From the NCBI GenBank assembly GCA_035363255.1, contig DAOSES010000004.1, forward strand, positions 1 through 64,000: 64,000 nt of DNA, given 5' to 3'. Both the position numbers and the translations under genes were made by a program. The notes beneath the pieces are model-generated. The model was given only the letters and a program-made list of their open reading frames with translations, did not search any database and was not told the origin of the DNA. Shown here piece after piece: positions 17,140 through 24,773 of the stretch (within the stretch, counting starts at the first letter, position 1; each line of letters opens with the position of its first letter). The DNA is from T3SED10-260 sp035363255. Its GTDB lineage: Bacteria > Caldisericota > Caldisericia > UBA6126.

Positions 17140-17292
17140 AAAGCTGTTGAGGGAGCTGGGAGACAAGGTAGCAGGAAAAACTTGATTATCGTCTCCTACA
17201 CAAGACTATAATTTGCGATTATAATCTTAAACAAGTGAATTATCCTCGGGTGCTAGCTTAAGGTGAGGAAGGGGAGACAGAGGGAGAGTGTG
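17140..17292 (+). pseudogene. Probable internally deleted remnant of a GyrI-like gene
   Basis: TTGAGGGAGCTGGGA (about 17143) resembles the leader of the intact GyrI-like gene at 20172 (GATGAGGGAGGTTTCTG). About 100 bases on, GGTGCTAGCTTAAGGTGAGG and the following AAGGGGAGACAGAGGGAGA match that gene's 3' end (GGTGCTGAGATTTAAGGTGA, then GGAAGGGAAGATAGAGAGA) with a base missing. The rest of the coding region is absent. Judged by eye only. Confidence 0.3.
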
Positions 17293-17305
17293 GTGCTCAA
17301 ACTAT

Positions 17306-17332
17306 TTGCGTTTGAAGGTAGACGGGTATAAT
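17306..17332 (+). promoter_or_regulatory. Promoter placing the start site at the ATG (leaderless mRNA)
   Basis: A perfect -10 TATAAT at 17327-17332 ends 6 bases before the ATG at 17339, with a weak -35 (TTGCGT, 17306-17311, spacer 15). Transcription would begin at or next to the start codon, and no ribosome site is present. Confidence 0.5.
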
Positions 17333-17338
17333 TAACTT

Positions 17339-18406
17339 ATGATGTTTGATAGCATGCGCATACAAAATTTTAGGGGAATCAAGGACTTGTCTTTAGCTGG
17401 CTTTAAGCAAATAAACCTTTTTGTTGGCGATAATGCTATTGGCAAAACTACCGTCCTGGATGCTTTATATATTGGAATTAATCCGAACAATCCTGAGTTA
17501 ATGTTTCGAACCAACGTTTTCCGTAAAATGGACAGTCTTAAGATCAACAACCCTAATGATGATTTCTGGAGTACTTTTTTCTATCAGTTTGACGTTAATA
17601 ATACCATTCAACTTGATTTCGAAGGAAAAGTAAACAGGGAAATTGAGATATCTCCCTTAAGATCAACCATGATTCAGAACTATATTGCTGTTTCTGAAAA
17701 TCGAACTCCAAATACGACCAATGATGCTGACCCGGTTATCGGGTTAAATTTCAACTTCAAGGTACGAGATTCATCTTATTCTTCACGGTTTTTCCAAAAA
17801 AGTAATGAAGTCCCCCAACAACTGCCTGACATCAGTTTTGTGGAAGATTTAAAGGGGATTTATTTAAACCACAATACTTTTACTGTTCACAATCTTTTTT
17901 TTAATTTTGACAACATTGTAAATTCAAAAAATAAGAAGAAGTTGATACATTACTTAAAAACCATTGAACCCACTATCGAAGATGTTAACCGTATTGAAAC
18001 TTCTATCAAGATAGATGATTCCAGATTCAGTAAAGCAGTTGATATTTGTACTTATGGAGATGGTTTTTTTAAAAGTTTTTATGTCATATCAAGTATTCTG
18101 GCTCATGATGCACAGTATATTTGTCTATTTGATGAGATAGAAAATGGTTTGTATTATTCCAAACAGGCTTTGGTTTGGAAATCAATGGTATCATTACTCA
18201 AACAAATACCCAATGAGCAAGTTTTTGTTGCTACTCATTCCCGTGAAATGATTACTCAGCTTTTCTTGATTGCTCAGAAAATGGATTATCTGGACAAAAT
18301 TAGTTTATATCGAATCGAAAAGAATAAGCAAAGTGATTTACAGGTATTTCGCTATTCTGCATCTCAATTTCAATATGCTATGCAAGAGAATATTGAAATT
18401 AGGTAG
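17339..18406 (+). CDS. AAA ATPase of the AAA15/21-OLD group (PARIS AriA-like)
   Basis: A 355-aa ATPase of the ABC/SMC-like class that senses or gates defence effectors. It has FRGIKDLSL, then Walker A GDNAIGKTT (about 30-38). The Walker B YICLFDEIENG lies at about 260 and the H-loop VFVATHSRE at about 300. Its partner at 18410 starts 3 bases after the stop and looks TOPRIM-like. An ATPase plus a DUF3226/DUF4435-type TOPRIM protein is the layout of PARIS and OLD/Gabija-like anti-phage systems. No ribosome site precedes the ATG, and the perfect -10 lies 6 bases upstream, so the mRNA is probably leaderless. Confidence 0.8.
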   Translation: MMFDSMRIQNFRGIKDLSLAGFKQINLFVGDNAIGKTTVLDALYIGINPNNPELMFRTNVFRKMDSLKINNPNDDFWSTFFYQFDVNNTIQLDFEGKVNREIEISPLRSTMIQNYIAVSENRTPNTTNDADPVIGLNFNFKVRDSSYSSRFFQKSNEVPQQLPDISFVEDLKGIYLNHNTFTVHNLFFNFDNIVNSKNKKKLIHYLKTIEPTIEDVNRIETSIKIDDSRFSKAVDICTYGDGFFKSFYVISSILAHDAQYICLFDEIENGLYYSKQALVWKSMVSLLKQIPNEQVFVATHSREMITQLFLIAQKMDYLDKISLYRIEKNKQSDLQVFRYSASQFQYAMQENIEIR

Positions 18407-18409
18407 AAC

Positions 18410-19057
18410 ATGTCTCCAAGTTTTATAAAAAAGAAGATTTGGATTGTCTGTGAAAGCTCCGACACAGGTACAGACAAGAAGTTGATTGAAAGGTTATTGG
18501 CCGATCATGAGATAAACTTTGATCATTATGAGATACAAGCAAAAGGTTCAATTGGGAAAGTTATTGATTATCTTAAAACAGGGCTGATTGCTTCTCCTGA
18601 GATCTCCAGCAAGAACATTGAAACAGTATTAGTGATAGTTGATGCCGATGAAAACCCAGTAAATAGGTTTAATGAAATTCACAATTGCTTTGACCAGAGT
18701 TTTTTTTGCGTACAGCCTGATTTAAACTCTCCAACGCCAATTTCCTCTGAAAAAGTCAATGTAGGTATTTTTCTTTTTCCAGATAAACAAAATCCAGGAA
18801 GCCTTGAAACTCTCTGCTTAAATGCTCTAGATGATTCATCTTGCAACCAAAAGCTTCGATGTGTAGATAGATATTTGGATTGTTTAAAGACCAGCAATGT
18901 GGACGTGAATATGACCGAAAATAACATTTCCAAATCCAAGTTTAGAATATTTATGGCTACCCCTTGTCCAGACAGATATGTCCCCAGTATCATTGATTGT
19001 ATTGATACTCAGGCAAGTGCTTTCCATAAAATTCTTGATTTTTTAAAACTTAGTTAG
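18410..19057 (+). CDS. TOPRIM-like (DUF3226/DUF4435-type) partner of the AAA ATPase
   Basis: A 215-aa protein. The N-terminal strand WIVCESSDTGTDKKLIERLL contains a glutamate in the position of the TOPRIM E, and VLVIVDADENP (about 74-84) supplies the D-x-D pair. A downstream region includes KLRCVDRYLDCL. This matches the small TOPRIM proteins paired with AAA15/21 ATPases. In PARIS the equivalent AriB is a nuclease released when the ATPase senses an anti-restriction protein. The identity of the effector activity here is inferred. The spacing of 3 bases from the ATPase gene indicates one operon. Confidence 0.7.
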   Translation: MSPSFIKKKIWIVCESSDTGTDKKLIERLLADHEINFDHYEIQAKGSIGKVIDYLKTGLIASPEISSKNIETVLVIVDADENPVNRFNEIHNCFDQSFFCVQPDLNSPTPISSEKVNVGIFLFPDKQNPGSLETLCLNALDDSSCNQKLRCVDRYLDCLKTSNVDVNMTENNISKSKFRIFMATPCPDRYVPSIIDCIDTQASAFHKILDFLKLS

Positions 19058-19106
19058 CAATGACATATGCCATGATTACATCAAATGGAAGGGTAATGTT
19101 CTTTAA

Positions 19107-19274
19107 ATGAAACTTCGTAAACATCTCAAAATGAAACCAAGGGAAATTGTGATTCGTAATTCTTCCATTTTGGCTTATCGAGAGGCTCAGAAAGCTTTTC
19201 AGGATGTGAGAGTTTCTGAAGAAGAAGTTTTATCAGATGTCATGGAGCTTCGACACAAGAAAAAAGCTAAATGA
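19107..19274 (+). CDS. Small hypothetical protein (55 aa)
   Basis: A 55-codon basic reading frame beginning MKLRKHLKMKPREIVIRN and ending VMELRHKKKAK. GGAAGGG lies about 14 bases before the ATG, a poor spacing, and ATG 19131 is an alternative start. The C-terminal half (AYREAQKAFQDVRVSEEE) resembles the acidic helical tail of small antitoxins, but no DNA-binding fold is evident. It sits between the ATPase/TOPRIM pair and the MntA/HepT pair and could be a remnant of an antitoxin. Not recognised. Confidence 0.35.
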   Translation: MKLRKHLKMKPREIVIRNSSILAYREAQKAFQDVRVSEEEVLSDVMELRHKKKAK

Positions 19275-19299
19275 GAGTTATTTAATTAAGCTCTTTATT

Positions 19300-19340
19300 T
19301 ACGCACCTTTGCGAGGATCTTAATGCGGATGAGGGAGCTG
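19300..19340 (+). repeat. Leader-like repeat shared with the GyrI-like gene
   Basis: ACGCACCTTTGCGAGGATCT and the following TAATGCGGATGAGGGAG match ACACCTTTGCGATAATTCTG and CGACGGATGAGGGAGG upstream of the gene at 20172 (about 20129-20166). GAGGGAGCTGGGA also matches 17145-17157. Confidence 0.45.
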
Positions 19341-19396
19341 GGAAATATGCCAGCAAAATAAAAGCAGCTTATTGTTTTTGTTTGAAAGAAGGACTG

Positions 19397-19402
19397 TATA
19401 AT
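19397..19402 (+). promoter_or_regulatory. -10 box directly in front of the MntA-like gene (leaderless)
   Basis: A perfect TATAAT ends 6 bases before the ATG pair at 19409/19412, the same geometry as at 17327. The -35 is weak (TTGTTT at 19372 with a 19-base spacer is the best I see). No Shine-Dalgarno site lies at proper distance. Confidence 0.45.
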
Positions 19403-19408
19403 AAAGTT

Positions 19409-19723
19409 ATGATGCAAGAAGCAATAAAGCAAAAAAAATTAGATAAGTCAAAGTTAAACTATATTGTTTCGATCTTAAGGCGATATGGGGCAACAAAAAT
19501 CTATTTGTTTGGATCCTATGCCAGGGGAGATCAACGTAAAGATAGTGATTTGGATGTATTGGTTGAGTTTGGGAAAAGAGTCACCTTGATTGATCTGTCT
19601 CATATTGTTCGAATAGTCAAAGAAGACACAGGCATTCAACTGGATATTGTAACTAAGAATGCTCTTAGTCCTTATTTAGCAACGTATATTGAGAAGGATT
19701 TGAAAGAAATATACTTGCCATGA
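19409..19723 (+). CDS. mntA: MntA-like nucleotidyltransferase antitoxin
   Basis: A 104-aa minimal nucleotidyltransferase. It has GSYARGD (35-41) followed by DLD (47-49), the GSX10DXD polymerase-beta signature. Proteins of this family (MntA) neutralise HepT by transferring AMP units to a tyrosine next to its active site. The stop overlaps the HepT start by ATGA (19720-19723), the standard arrangement. I use ATG 19409. A TTG at 19382 would add nine residues but lies upstream of the -10 box. Autoregulation is typical of the family, though no operator is obvious here. Confidence 0.88.
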   Translation: MMQEAIKQKKLDKSKLNYIVSILRRYGATKIYLFGSYARGDQRKDSDLDVLVEFGKRVTLIDLSHIVRIVKEDTGIQLDIVTKNALSPYLATYIEKDLKEIYLP

Positions 19724-20058
19724 AAAGGGACCATCTTTTTCTTCAGCATATGCTTGAGGCTGTAAATAAAATTGAGTTGTTTTGTCAAGCATTATCTGAA
19801 GAAGACTTCATTCATGACGAAAAAACAAATTTAGCTGTGGCAAGGCTTTTGGAAATTATTGGAGAAGCAGCAAGGCATATTTCTGATGAGACGATTGAGC
19901 TTTTACCAGAAATCCCCTGGAAAGACATGGTAGGCTTAAGAAATATTTTGATACATGAATATTTTGGGGTTGACCTTGGAATTGTCTGGAGCACGATTAA
20001 GCAGGATTTGCCATTGTTAAAAAAAGTAATTAGTAAGTATTTGCAAAATATTCAATAA
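19720..20058 (+). CDS. hepT: HepT-like HEPN ribonuclease toxin
   Basis: A 112-aa HEPN-fold protein (DUF86). The RNase motif RX4-6H is visible as RNILIHEY (R74, H79), with the following Tyr81 being the residue AMPylated by MntA in characterised pairs. LLEIIGEAARHIS (about 43-55) is also typical of the family. As a free toxin it cleaves RNA or tRNA in the cytoplasm, and it is held inactive by the antitoxin encoded by the overlapping upstream gene. Length and motifs are complete, so the pair looks functional. Confidence 0.9.
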   Translation: MKRDHLFLQHMLEAVNKIELFCQALSEEDFIHDEKTNLAVARLLEIIGEAARHISDETIELLPEIPWKDMVGLRNILIHEYFGVDLGIVWSTIKQDLPLLKKVISKYLQNIQ

Positions 20059-20171
20059 TACTGATTCAGAAAAGTATTGTCATATAAAAAAGGGCTTTGC
20101 GATAGCTATTGGATTTAACTTTCGTAGGAACACCTTTGCGATAATTCTGCGACGGATGAGGGAGGTTTCTG

Positions 20172-20795
20172 ATGGAAAAAGTGGAGTATAAAAAAGCGTA
20201 TAAGGAGCTCTATCTACCTAAAAACCAACCAGTCTTGGTGGAAGTGCCTTCGATCTTGTTTGCGGTGATTGATGGCCAGGGAGACCCTAATGAGGAAGCT
20301 TTTTCTGTGGCTGTGAATGCGCTTTATGGCTTTAGCTATACGGTGAAAATGTCCTACAAGAGCAAGGATGTCCCCGCAGGCTTTTATGATTATACAGTGT
20401 TTCCGCTGGAAGGGGTGTGGGATTTGGTGGATAAAACTAAAGCCAGCACCGACAAAAGCAATTATGCTTATGCTGTAATGATTCGTCAGCCAGATTTTTT
20501 GACTCCGGAATTGTTTGATCGCTTTATACTAGAGGCGAAAGGCAAGAAAGCCAATGAGGCTTTGGATCGGATAAGACTGGAGACCATCACTGAGGGCTGG
20601 TGCTGTCAGATGCTTCATGTGGGGAGCTATGATGATGAGCCTGCTAGTTTTGAGATGATGAAGCAATTCTGTACCGACCACGGACATGAGAGGGCCTCTC
20701 TCACGCATCGGGAAATCTACCTTTCTGACCCTCGAAAGACTGAGCCAGACAAATTAAAAACGGTGCTGAGATTTAAGGTGAGGAAGGGAAGATAG
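20172..20795 (+). CDS. GyrI-like small-molecule-binding domain protein
   Basis: A 207-aa stand-alone GyrI-like/AraC effector-binding protein. IDGQGDPNEEAF near residue 34 and the ending EIYLSDPRKTEPDKLKTVLR are characteristic of the subfamily that follows transcription factors or is found alone. These proteins bind cationic or hydrophobic small molecules, and some hydrolyse cyclopropanoid toxins. GGGAGG stands 7 bases before the ATG. No regulator gene adjoins it, so it is a single-gene unit. Fragments matching its leader and 3' end lie at 17140-17292 and 19300. Confidence 0.8.
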   Translation: MEKVEYKKAYKELYLPKNQPVLVEVPSILFAVIDGQGDPNEEAFSVAVNALYGFSYTVKMSYKSKDVPAGFYDYTVFPLEGVWDLVDKTKASTDKSNYAYAVMIRQPDFLTPELFDRFILEAKGKKANEALDRIRLETITEGWCCQMLHVGSYDDEPASFEMMKQFCTDHGHERASLTHREIYLSDPRKTEPDKLKTVLRFKVRKGR

Positions 20796-20834
20796 AGAGA
20801 ACTGTGAATTGATTGGTAATCCCCTTGAATTTTA

Positions 20835-20896
20835 TTTTAACGACATTACAATGTAGTTAAAAGTTAAATTTAACGACATCACGATGTAGTTAAAAT
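20835..20896 (+). promoter_or_regulatory. Two tandem inverted repeats, candidate operator
   Basis: Near-palindromes TTTAACGACATTACAATGTA+GTTAAA (20835-20862) and TTTAACGACATCACGATGTA+GTTAAA (20868-20896) have centres about 33 bases apart, just upstream of the AAA/DUF4143 gene. Spacing of about three helical turns suits cooperative binding of a dimeric regulator. Confidence 0.5.
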
Positions 20897-20912
20897 ACCA
20901 AGGAGTGGGATA

Positions 20913-22190
20913 ATGCAGTTGGAGAGAATGAATCCATGGTGGTTTTACAAGAAAGTACCTGAGGATTTACTAGGAAAGAAAAGACTGATATTTCAGGAAC
21001 TACTCCCTTTTGTTTTCAAGCGGATGGCTGTTTTGCTCCATGGGGCAAGGCGAGTAGGCAAGTCTACTGTCATGTTTCAAATTATCCAGTATCTTTTAGA
21101 CCAAAAGATTAGTCCCTATGACATTTTGTATTTTTCTTTTGATGAACGGGTGCTTAATCTGGAGCAGGTATTGTCGGATTATGAGAACAAGGTGCTTAAA
21201 GAGCCCTTGAGAAATCGGAAGCTATATATTTTTCTGGATGAAATACAAAAGCATCCCATATGGTGGGATAAAATCAAGCTTTTTTATGATTTGTATCCAG
21301 GGATTAAGTGGTTTTTGTCAGGCTCCAACGGCTTGATGATTCACAAGAAGGTGTCAGAAAGTCTTGCAGGGAGGGTGTATTCTTTTCAGATGCAGCCTTT
21401 GAGTTTTGCAGAATACCTTTCTTTTCATCAAATTGCATGGGATAAGCACGATATCGGTTTGCAGTTGAGTTATTTGACCCCAGCATTAAATCATTACATG
21501 GAGACTTCCGGGTTTCCTGAGTTGTATGACGAAAAAGAAAAAACCATGATTCAACGCTATTTTATTGAAACTGTGGAAAACAGAATTATCTTTCAGGATA
21601 TCCCCTTGCTATTTAAAATTGAGGATCCCTTGTTGCTTCAGCGTCTTTTTCAAATTATTTCCAGCCATCCAGGCATGAGTGTGGTCTACTCCCATCTGGC
21701 AAGCGATCTGCAGAGGGATTGGAGGACGATTGAATCTTATCTTGGATATCTTGAGAAATCCTATCTTCTTTGGCAATTGTTGGTGTATAGCCCCAATCTA
21801 CTTAGTTCTCAGAAAAAGTTGAAGAAGTATTATCCTGCCTATAGTGCATTTTGTTTTGCACAAGATCCTCTTCTCTGGGAAAACAAGACGGCTTTGGGGC
21901 ATGTGGTGGAAGGATTGGTGGCTCAGGTTTCAGGGTCTGAGTTCTATTTAAAGAGCTCCAGCAAAGAAGAAGTTGATCTCCTCGTGAGAAAGGATAAGGT
22001 GGTTTTTCCTGTGGAAGTAAAGTATCGTCAAACCATTACCCCTTCTATTATAGATAAAACCATGAAGCGAATGGGAAAAATGAGCTTTAAAACTGGGATC
22101 ATGATCACAGAAAATGAAAAAAGAAGTTTACAGAAGGAGGGATCGGAGTTGCATCTGATCCCCCTTGTGGAGTATTTATTGACTGGGTGA
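20913..22190 (+). CDS. AAA_14/DUF4143 ATPase
   Basis: A 425-aa protein of the widespread AAA_14 plus DUF4143 family of unknown biological role. Walker A GARRVGKST (about 44-52) and Walker B LYIFLDEIQ (about 108-116) are intact, followed by FLSGSNGLM (sensor-1-like). The C-terminal DUF4143 part ends in EVDLLVRKD...FPVEVKYR (about 350-370), a PD-(D/E)XK-like core. AAGGAG precedes the ATG by 7 bases. Two tandem inverted repeats lie immediately upstream. It is not in an operon, and such ATPases are common in mobile or accessory DNA. Confidence 0.85.
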   Translation: MQLERMNPWWFYKKVPEDLLGKKRLIFQELLPFVFKRMAVLLHGARRVGKSTVMFQIIQYLLDQKISPYDILYFSFDERVLNLEQVLSDYENKVLKEPLRNRKLYIFLDEIQKHPIWWDKIKLFYDLYPGIKWFLSGSNGLMIHKKVSESLAGRVYSFQMQPLSFAEYLSFHQIAWDKHDIGLQLSYLTPALNHYMETSGFPELYDEKEKTMIQRYFIETVENRIIFQDIPLLFKIEDPLLLQRLFQIISSHPGMSVVYSHLASDLQRDWRTIESYLGYLEKSYLLWQLLVYSPNLLSSQKKLKKYYPAYSAFCFAQDPLLWENKTALGHVVEGLVAQVSGSEFYLKSSSKEEVDLLVRKDKVVFPVEVKYRQTITPSIIDKTMKRMGKMSFKTGIMITENEKRSLQKEGSELHLIPLVEYLLTG

Positions 22191-22515
22191 AATTTCTTTA
22201 GGAGTTGAAGTAGCGAGAATAGACATGTTTATGCCTATTTGATGCATTAGATACAAAATGCAGTATAGAGGGGGATTGTTTTTTTATCATTATTATTCAT
22301 GTAAATATCAATGAATAATTCATAAAAATTAACACTAAACGACATGAAAGAGGGCGAAGGGTATATGTAGTATTTGCATTTGGTTTATGTAAAATAAATA
22401 CATAGAAAGTACTTTTTGGATGGACGGTGAGACTGATGAGTCGAGCAGTAAAAAGTGTTTTTCTTTGGGGGTGTACGGGGACGTAAACTTTGCGACATTA
22501 TAGTTTGCATAAAGG
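22191..22515. other. Intergenic region with one 9-base inverted repeat and one family-B half-repeat
   Basis: There is no credible gene. ATTATTCAT (22292-22300) and ATGAATAAT (22311-22319) form an inverted repeat with a 10-base loop and no T run, so it is more operator-like than terminator-like. GGGACGTAAACTTTGCGACA near 22479-22498 belongs to the TGTCGCA/TGCGACA repeat family seen at 51067 and 55273. Confidence 0.5.
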
Positions 22516-22542
22516 ATGGCAAAGTATAGGAGGATTTATCTC

Positions 22543-23883
22543 ATGAAGTTTAGGTGGAAAGGATTATTTCTGCTTCTTGTTTTATGTATGTTTGCCTCTT
22601 CGTTTAGCGCTTGCAAATTACTCGCTTCTTTAAATAGTATGATGAAGACTGTAAGCAAAACTGCGTATAAGCCTGATCCTGCTCCTTATACCCCTTTTAC
22701 TCCTGTGGCTTTTGAATGGGAAGGCATTGATCACCCCGAGTTGGCATGGTCAACGAAGTGGTCTGAGGAGGTGCCTGCAATAGTGCTGGATTCCCCGCAG
22801 CTTGATGAAGAGGGAAACATGTACTGGTTTGCTGGGATTTTTAAGCTGTTTTCACTCGGAGCTGATGGGGAGTTGAGGTGGACTAAAAAAGGCTACATGG
22901 GTTCTTTTGCAACCTGCAAGGAAGGAATGATACTCTCTCCTATGTTTCTTCAATATCTCCAATTGAGAAACTACGAAGATAAAGTCGTCTGGAGAAGTAA
23001 TCATACTGCATCAAAAACGTTTTTTTCTCCTCAGGGTTTTCTCATTTGCCATAGCTACAACAGTTTGTATTGTTTGGATGCTAAAAAGAAGTTGATGTGG
23101 CATTTCTATATCGAAGAGAAGCCTTATGACTTTTTTTCTCTCGATCGATACTTTTTTGATGCAGACTCCAATGGATACTATATTTTTCGAGCCTATCAAT
23201 CCAAGAAAGGCTTGAAAGGACCTCATGATTTCATGATTTCTTTGAGCCCAGACGGAGAACTCCGCTGGAAAAAACTTTTGTCTGATAATGAAACTTTTTT
23301 AAACAACTTTCTACCTTCGGAGGGTAGTATCGTAAAAGATACATTTTTGCTGGCATATTCTGGTGCTGTAATGAATGAGGATATGGATGGCATCTACTCA
23401 GCTCAACGATCCCTGCCCAAGCGCATAGTGGCATTCAATACTTTGGGGGACGAGGTTTGGAGCATGGAGGAGACTCGCGGGGGAATACTTGAGTCATCCT
23501 ATTTGATTGGGTCTGATGAACGATTTTATTATTATTTTAATGAGAATGTGCCCCAGGAGGATGGTTACGAGATTGTTTCGGGACATTTAATATGTTACTC
23601 GAAGAAGGGCGAATTAGTATGGGATATAGCTAAGAAAGGGAGCTTTGAATCCAATATTTTATGGGACAAGAACAACCATCTTTATGTTAGTTTTTGTAAT
23701 CATGGGGAGATATATCATGCCTATGCTTTTTATCCCGATGGCAAGGAGAAATGGCAGATGCCTTTGGAATCACCCTCATTAGGTTTTGGACATAATCTTC
23801 TTAGGGGTCCCCAAAATTCATTTTATATCTTTCATGACATGGTGGCTACGGTTGATTGCATAGTGGAAGCGAAAGCGGATTAA
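22543..23883 (+). CDS. Lipoprotein with PQQ-like beta-propeller repeats
   Basis: A 446-aa protein with a lipoprotein signal: hydrophobic stretch then lipobox FSAC (Cys at residue 24). Repeated segments such as LSLSPDGELRWKKL, LGADGELRWTKK and YSKKGELVWDIA are the W-containing blades of PQQ-like (outer-surface) propellers. It is probably a membrane-anchored scaffold or sugar/peptide-binding surface protein, and substrate cannot be inferred. I start at ATG 22543 because TAGGAGG (about 22524-22530) lies just upstream and the signal peptide begins here. The upstream ATG at 22516 is before that site. The stop TAA is the first three bases of a dispersed repeat. Confidence 0.75.
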   Translation: MKFRWKGLFLLLVLCMFASSFSACKLLASLNSMMKTVSKTAYKPDPAPYTPFTPVAFEWEGIDHPELAWSTKWSEEVPAIVLDSPQLDEEGNMYWFAGIFKLFSLGADGELRWTKKGYMGSFATCKEGMILSPMFLQYLQLRNYEDKVVWRSNHTASKTFFSPQGFLICHSYNSLYCLDAKKKLMWHFYIEEKPYDFFSLDRYFFDADSNGYYIFRAYQSKKGLKGPHDFMISLSPDGELRWKKLLSDNETFLNNFLPSEGSIVKDTFLLAYSGAVMNEDMDGIYSAQRSLPKRIVAFNTLGDEVWSMEETRGGILESSYLIGSDERFYYYFNENVPQEDGYEIVSGHLICYSKKGELVWDIAKKGSFESNILWDKNNHLYVSFCNHGEIYHAYAFYPDGKEKWQMPLESPSLGFGHNLLRGPQNSFYIFHDMVATVDCIVEAKAD

Positions 23884-23908
23884 CAAAAAAGAACCGTCCC
23901 CGATTGTT
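23882..23908 (+). repeat. Dispersed repeat family A, copy 1
   Basis: AACAAAAAAGAACCGTCCCC then GATTGTT. The TAA formed by the preceding T is the stop of the PQQ lipoprotein. Confidence 0.85.
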
Positions 23909-23944
23909 GGGATGAGTGGTGATGGTAGTTTTTCGCTTTGGACT

Positions 23945-23962
23945 AAATATAGTACTATATTT
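23945..23962. promoter_or_regulatory. Perfect 18-base palindrome, toxin-antitoxin-type operator
   Basis: AAATATAGTACTATATTT is a perfect palindrome 16 bases before the ATG of a decayed small locus. Its size and position are typical of an autoregulatory operator. Confidence 0.5.
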
Positions 23963-23978
23963 CGTCATAGGAGGAATA

Positions 23979-24190
23979 ATGAAGCTCATTCAACTTGCGG
24001 AAAAAGATTCTGAAAAGGGCATCAAGACTCCTCAGGATAAAGTCTTTAAGGATATAGAAGAAAAGCGTTGCTGGTAGAGGCATATCGTGTCGTTTATCGT
24101 GTGGATAAGAATAGTTTGCTGATTTTAATGATATCGGATAGCCCTCGTGATTTGGAAAGCCTTCTGTTCGATTTGCTGATTGAAGATTAA
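23979..24190 (+). pseudogene. Frameshifted remnant, possibly a RelE/ParE-type toxin locus
   Basis: AGGAGG precedes ATG 23979, whose frame gives 32 residues (MKLIQLAEKDSEKGIK...) and stops at a TAG near 24076. In a shifted frame the sequence continues as LLVEAYRVVYRVDKNSLLIL...FDLLIED and stops at 24188-24190. YRVVYRVDKN resembles the central strand of RelE-family toxins. One frameshift would therefore join both parts into an approximately 70-aa protein, short for RelE, so it is probably also truncated. The upstream palindrome supports a former toxin-antitoxin unit. Confidence 0.4.
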
Positions 24191-24230
24191 ACAAGTGTTA
24201 GAATATATTTTTTATTACATTTAAGAGTTG

Positions 24231-24261
24231 ACTTATTTAAATAAGTTATTTACATTATAAT
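24231..24261 (+). promoter_or_regulatory. ArsR operon promoter/operator
   Basis: ACTTATTTAAATAAGT (24231-24246) is a perfect 16-base palindrome, followed by a consensus -10 TATAAT (24256-24261). A TTGACT at 24228 overlaps the palindrome's edge but is 22 bases from the -10. The layout suits repression by the ArsR-type protein encoded next. Confidence 0.55.
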
Positions 24262-24298
24262 TTAGTGTAAACTTAAATAGATGGGAAGGAGGTTTTTT

Positions 24299-24631
24299 TT
24301 GAACAACTTACTTGAAGTGTTAAGGGCTCTTGCGGATGAATCTCGTTTTGAATTGCTCAGGCTTTTGTTGCGACGGGATTATTGCGTGGGGGCTTTGGCA
24401 AAGCATCTGAGAATAAGCGAATCTGCAGTGTCTCAGCATCTCAAAGTGCTTCGAACTGCTGGAGTGGTTAAGGGGGAAAAGCGTGGCTATTTTACTCACT
24501 ATGGCGTGGATCGAGCCCTTCTTTCTCTTGTTGCCCAGGAGCTAAAAAGTCTGAGCCAACTTGAAGCAGAGCCGGATAAGTGTCAAAAAGACCATACTTC
24601 TCAGAAAACATGTTGCAAGAAGGAGGATTAG
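24299..24631 (+). CDS. ArsR-family metal-responsive repressor
   Basis: A 110-aa winged-helix repressor: LRISESAVSQHLKVLRTAGVV (about 37-57) is the recognition helix region and KRGYFTHYGVD the wing. A Cys lies in the alpha-3 area (RDYCVGALAKHL) and three more in the tail (CQKDHTSQKTCC), plausible metal ligands, although the classical ELCVCDL motif is absent. I start at TTG 24299, with AAGGAGG (24286-24292) 6 bases upstream. ATG 24281 precedes that site. It heads an operon with a Cys/His-rich peptide and an ABC exporter, so it probably controls their metal-induced expression through the palindrome at 24231. Confidence 0.85.
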   Translation: MNNLLEVLRALADESRFELLRLLLRRDYCVGALAKHLRISESAVSQHLKVLRTAGVVKGEKRGYFTHYGVDRALLSLVAQELKSLSQLEAEPDKCQKDHTSQKTCCKKED

Positions 24632-24635
24632 TTAC

Positions 24636-24773
24636 ATGTGTGATTGTAAATGTCAGCATTCGGAGCTTAAACCCAAGGATGGGAGCAAGTGTAGTGCGGA
24701 GCAGATCAAGAAATGTCATGGGGACGAAAAGCATCATCCCTGTGAATCTAAAAAAGAAGAACCCAAAAAGTGA
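24636..24773 (+). CDS. Cys/His-rich 45-aa peptide, probable metal-binding
   Basis: A 45-codon gene with AAGGAGG upstream and a 4-base overlap (GTGA) with the following ABC ATPase gene. It starts MCDCKCQHSE and ends CHGDEKHHPCESKKEEPKK. Six Cys and several His in such a short chain suggest a metallothionein-like or metal-chaperone role. No family is recognised. Its place between an ArsR repressor and an exporter supports a link to metal sensing or detoxification, but the ligand is unknown. Confidence 0.65.
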   Translation: MCDCKCQHSELKPKDGSKCSAEQIKKCHGDEKHHPCESKKEEPKK

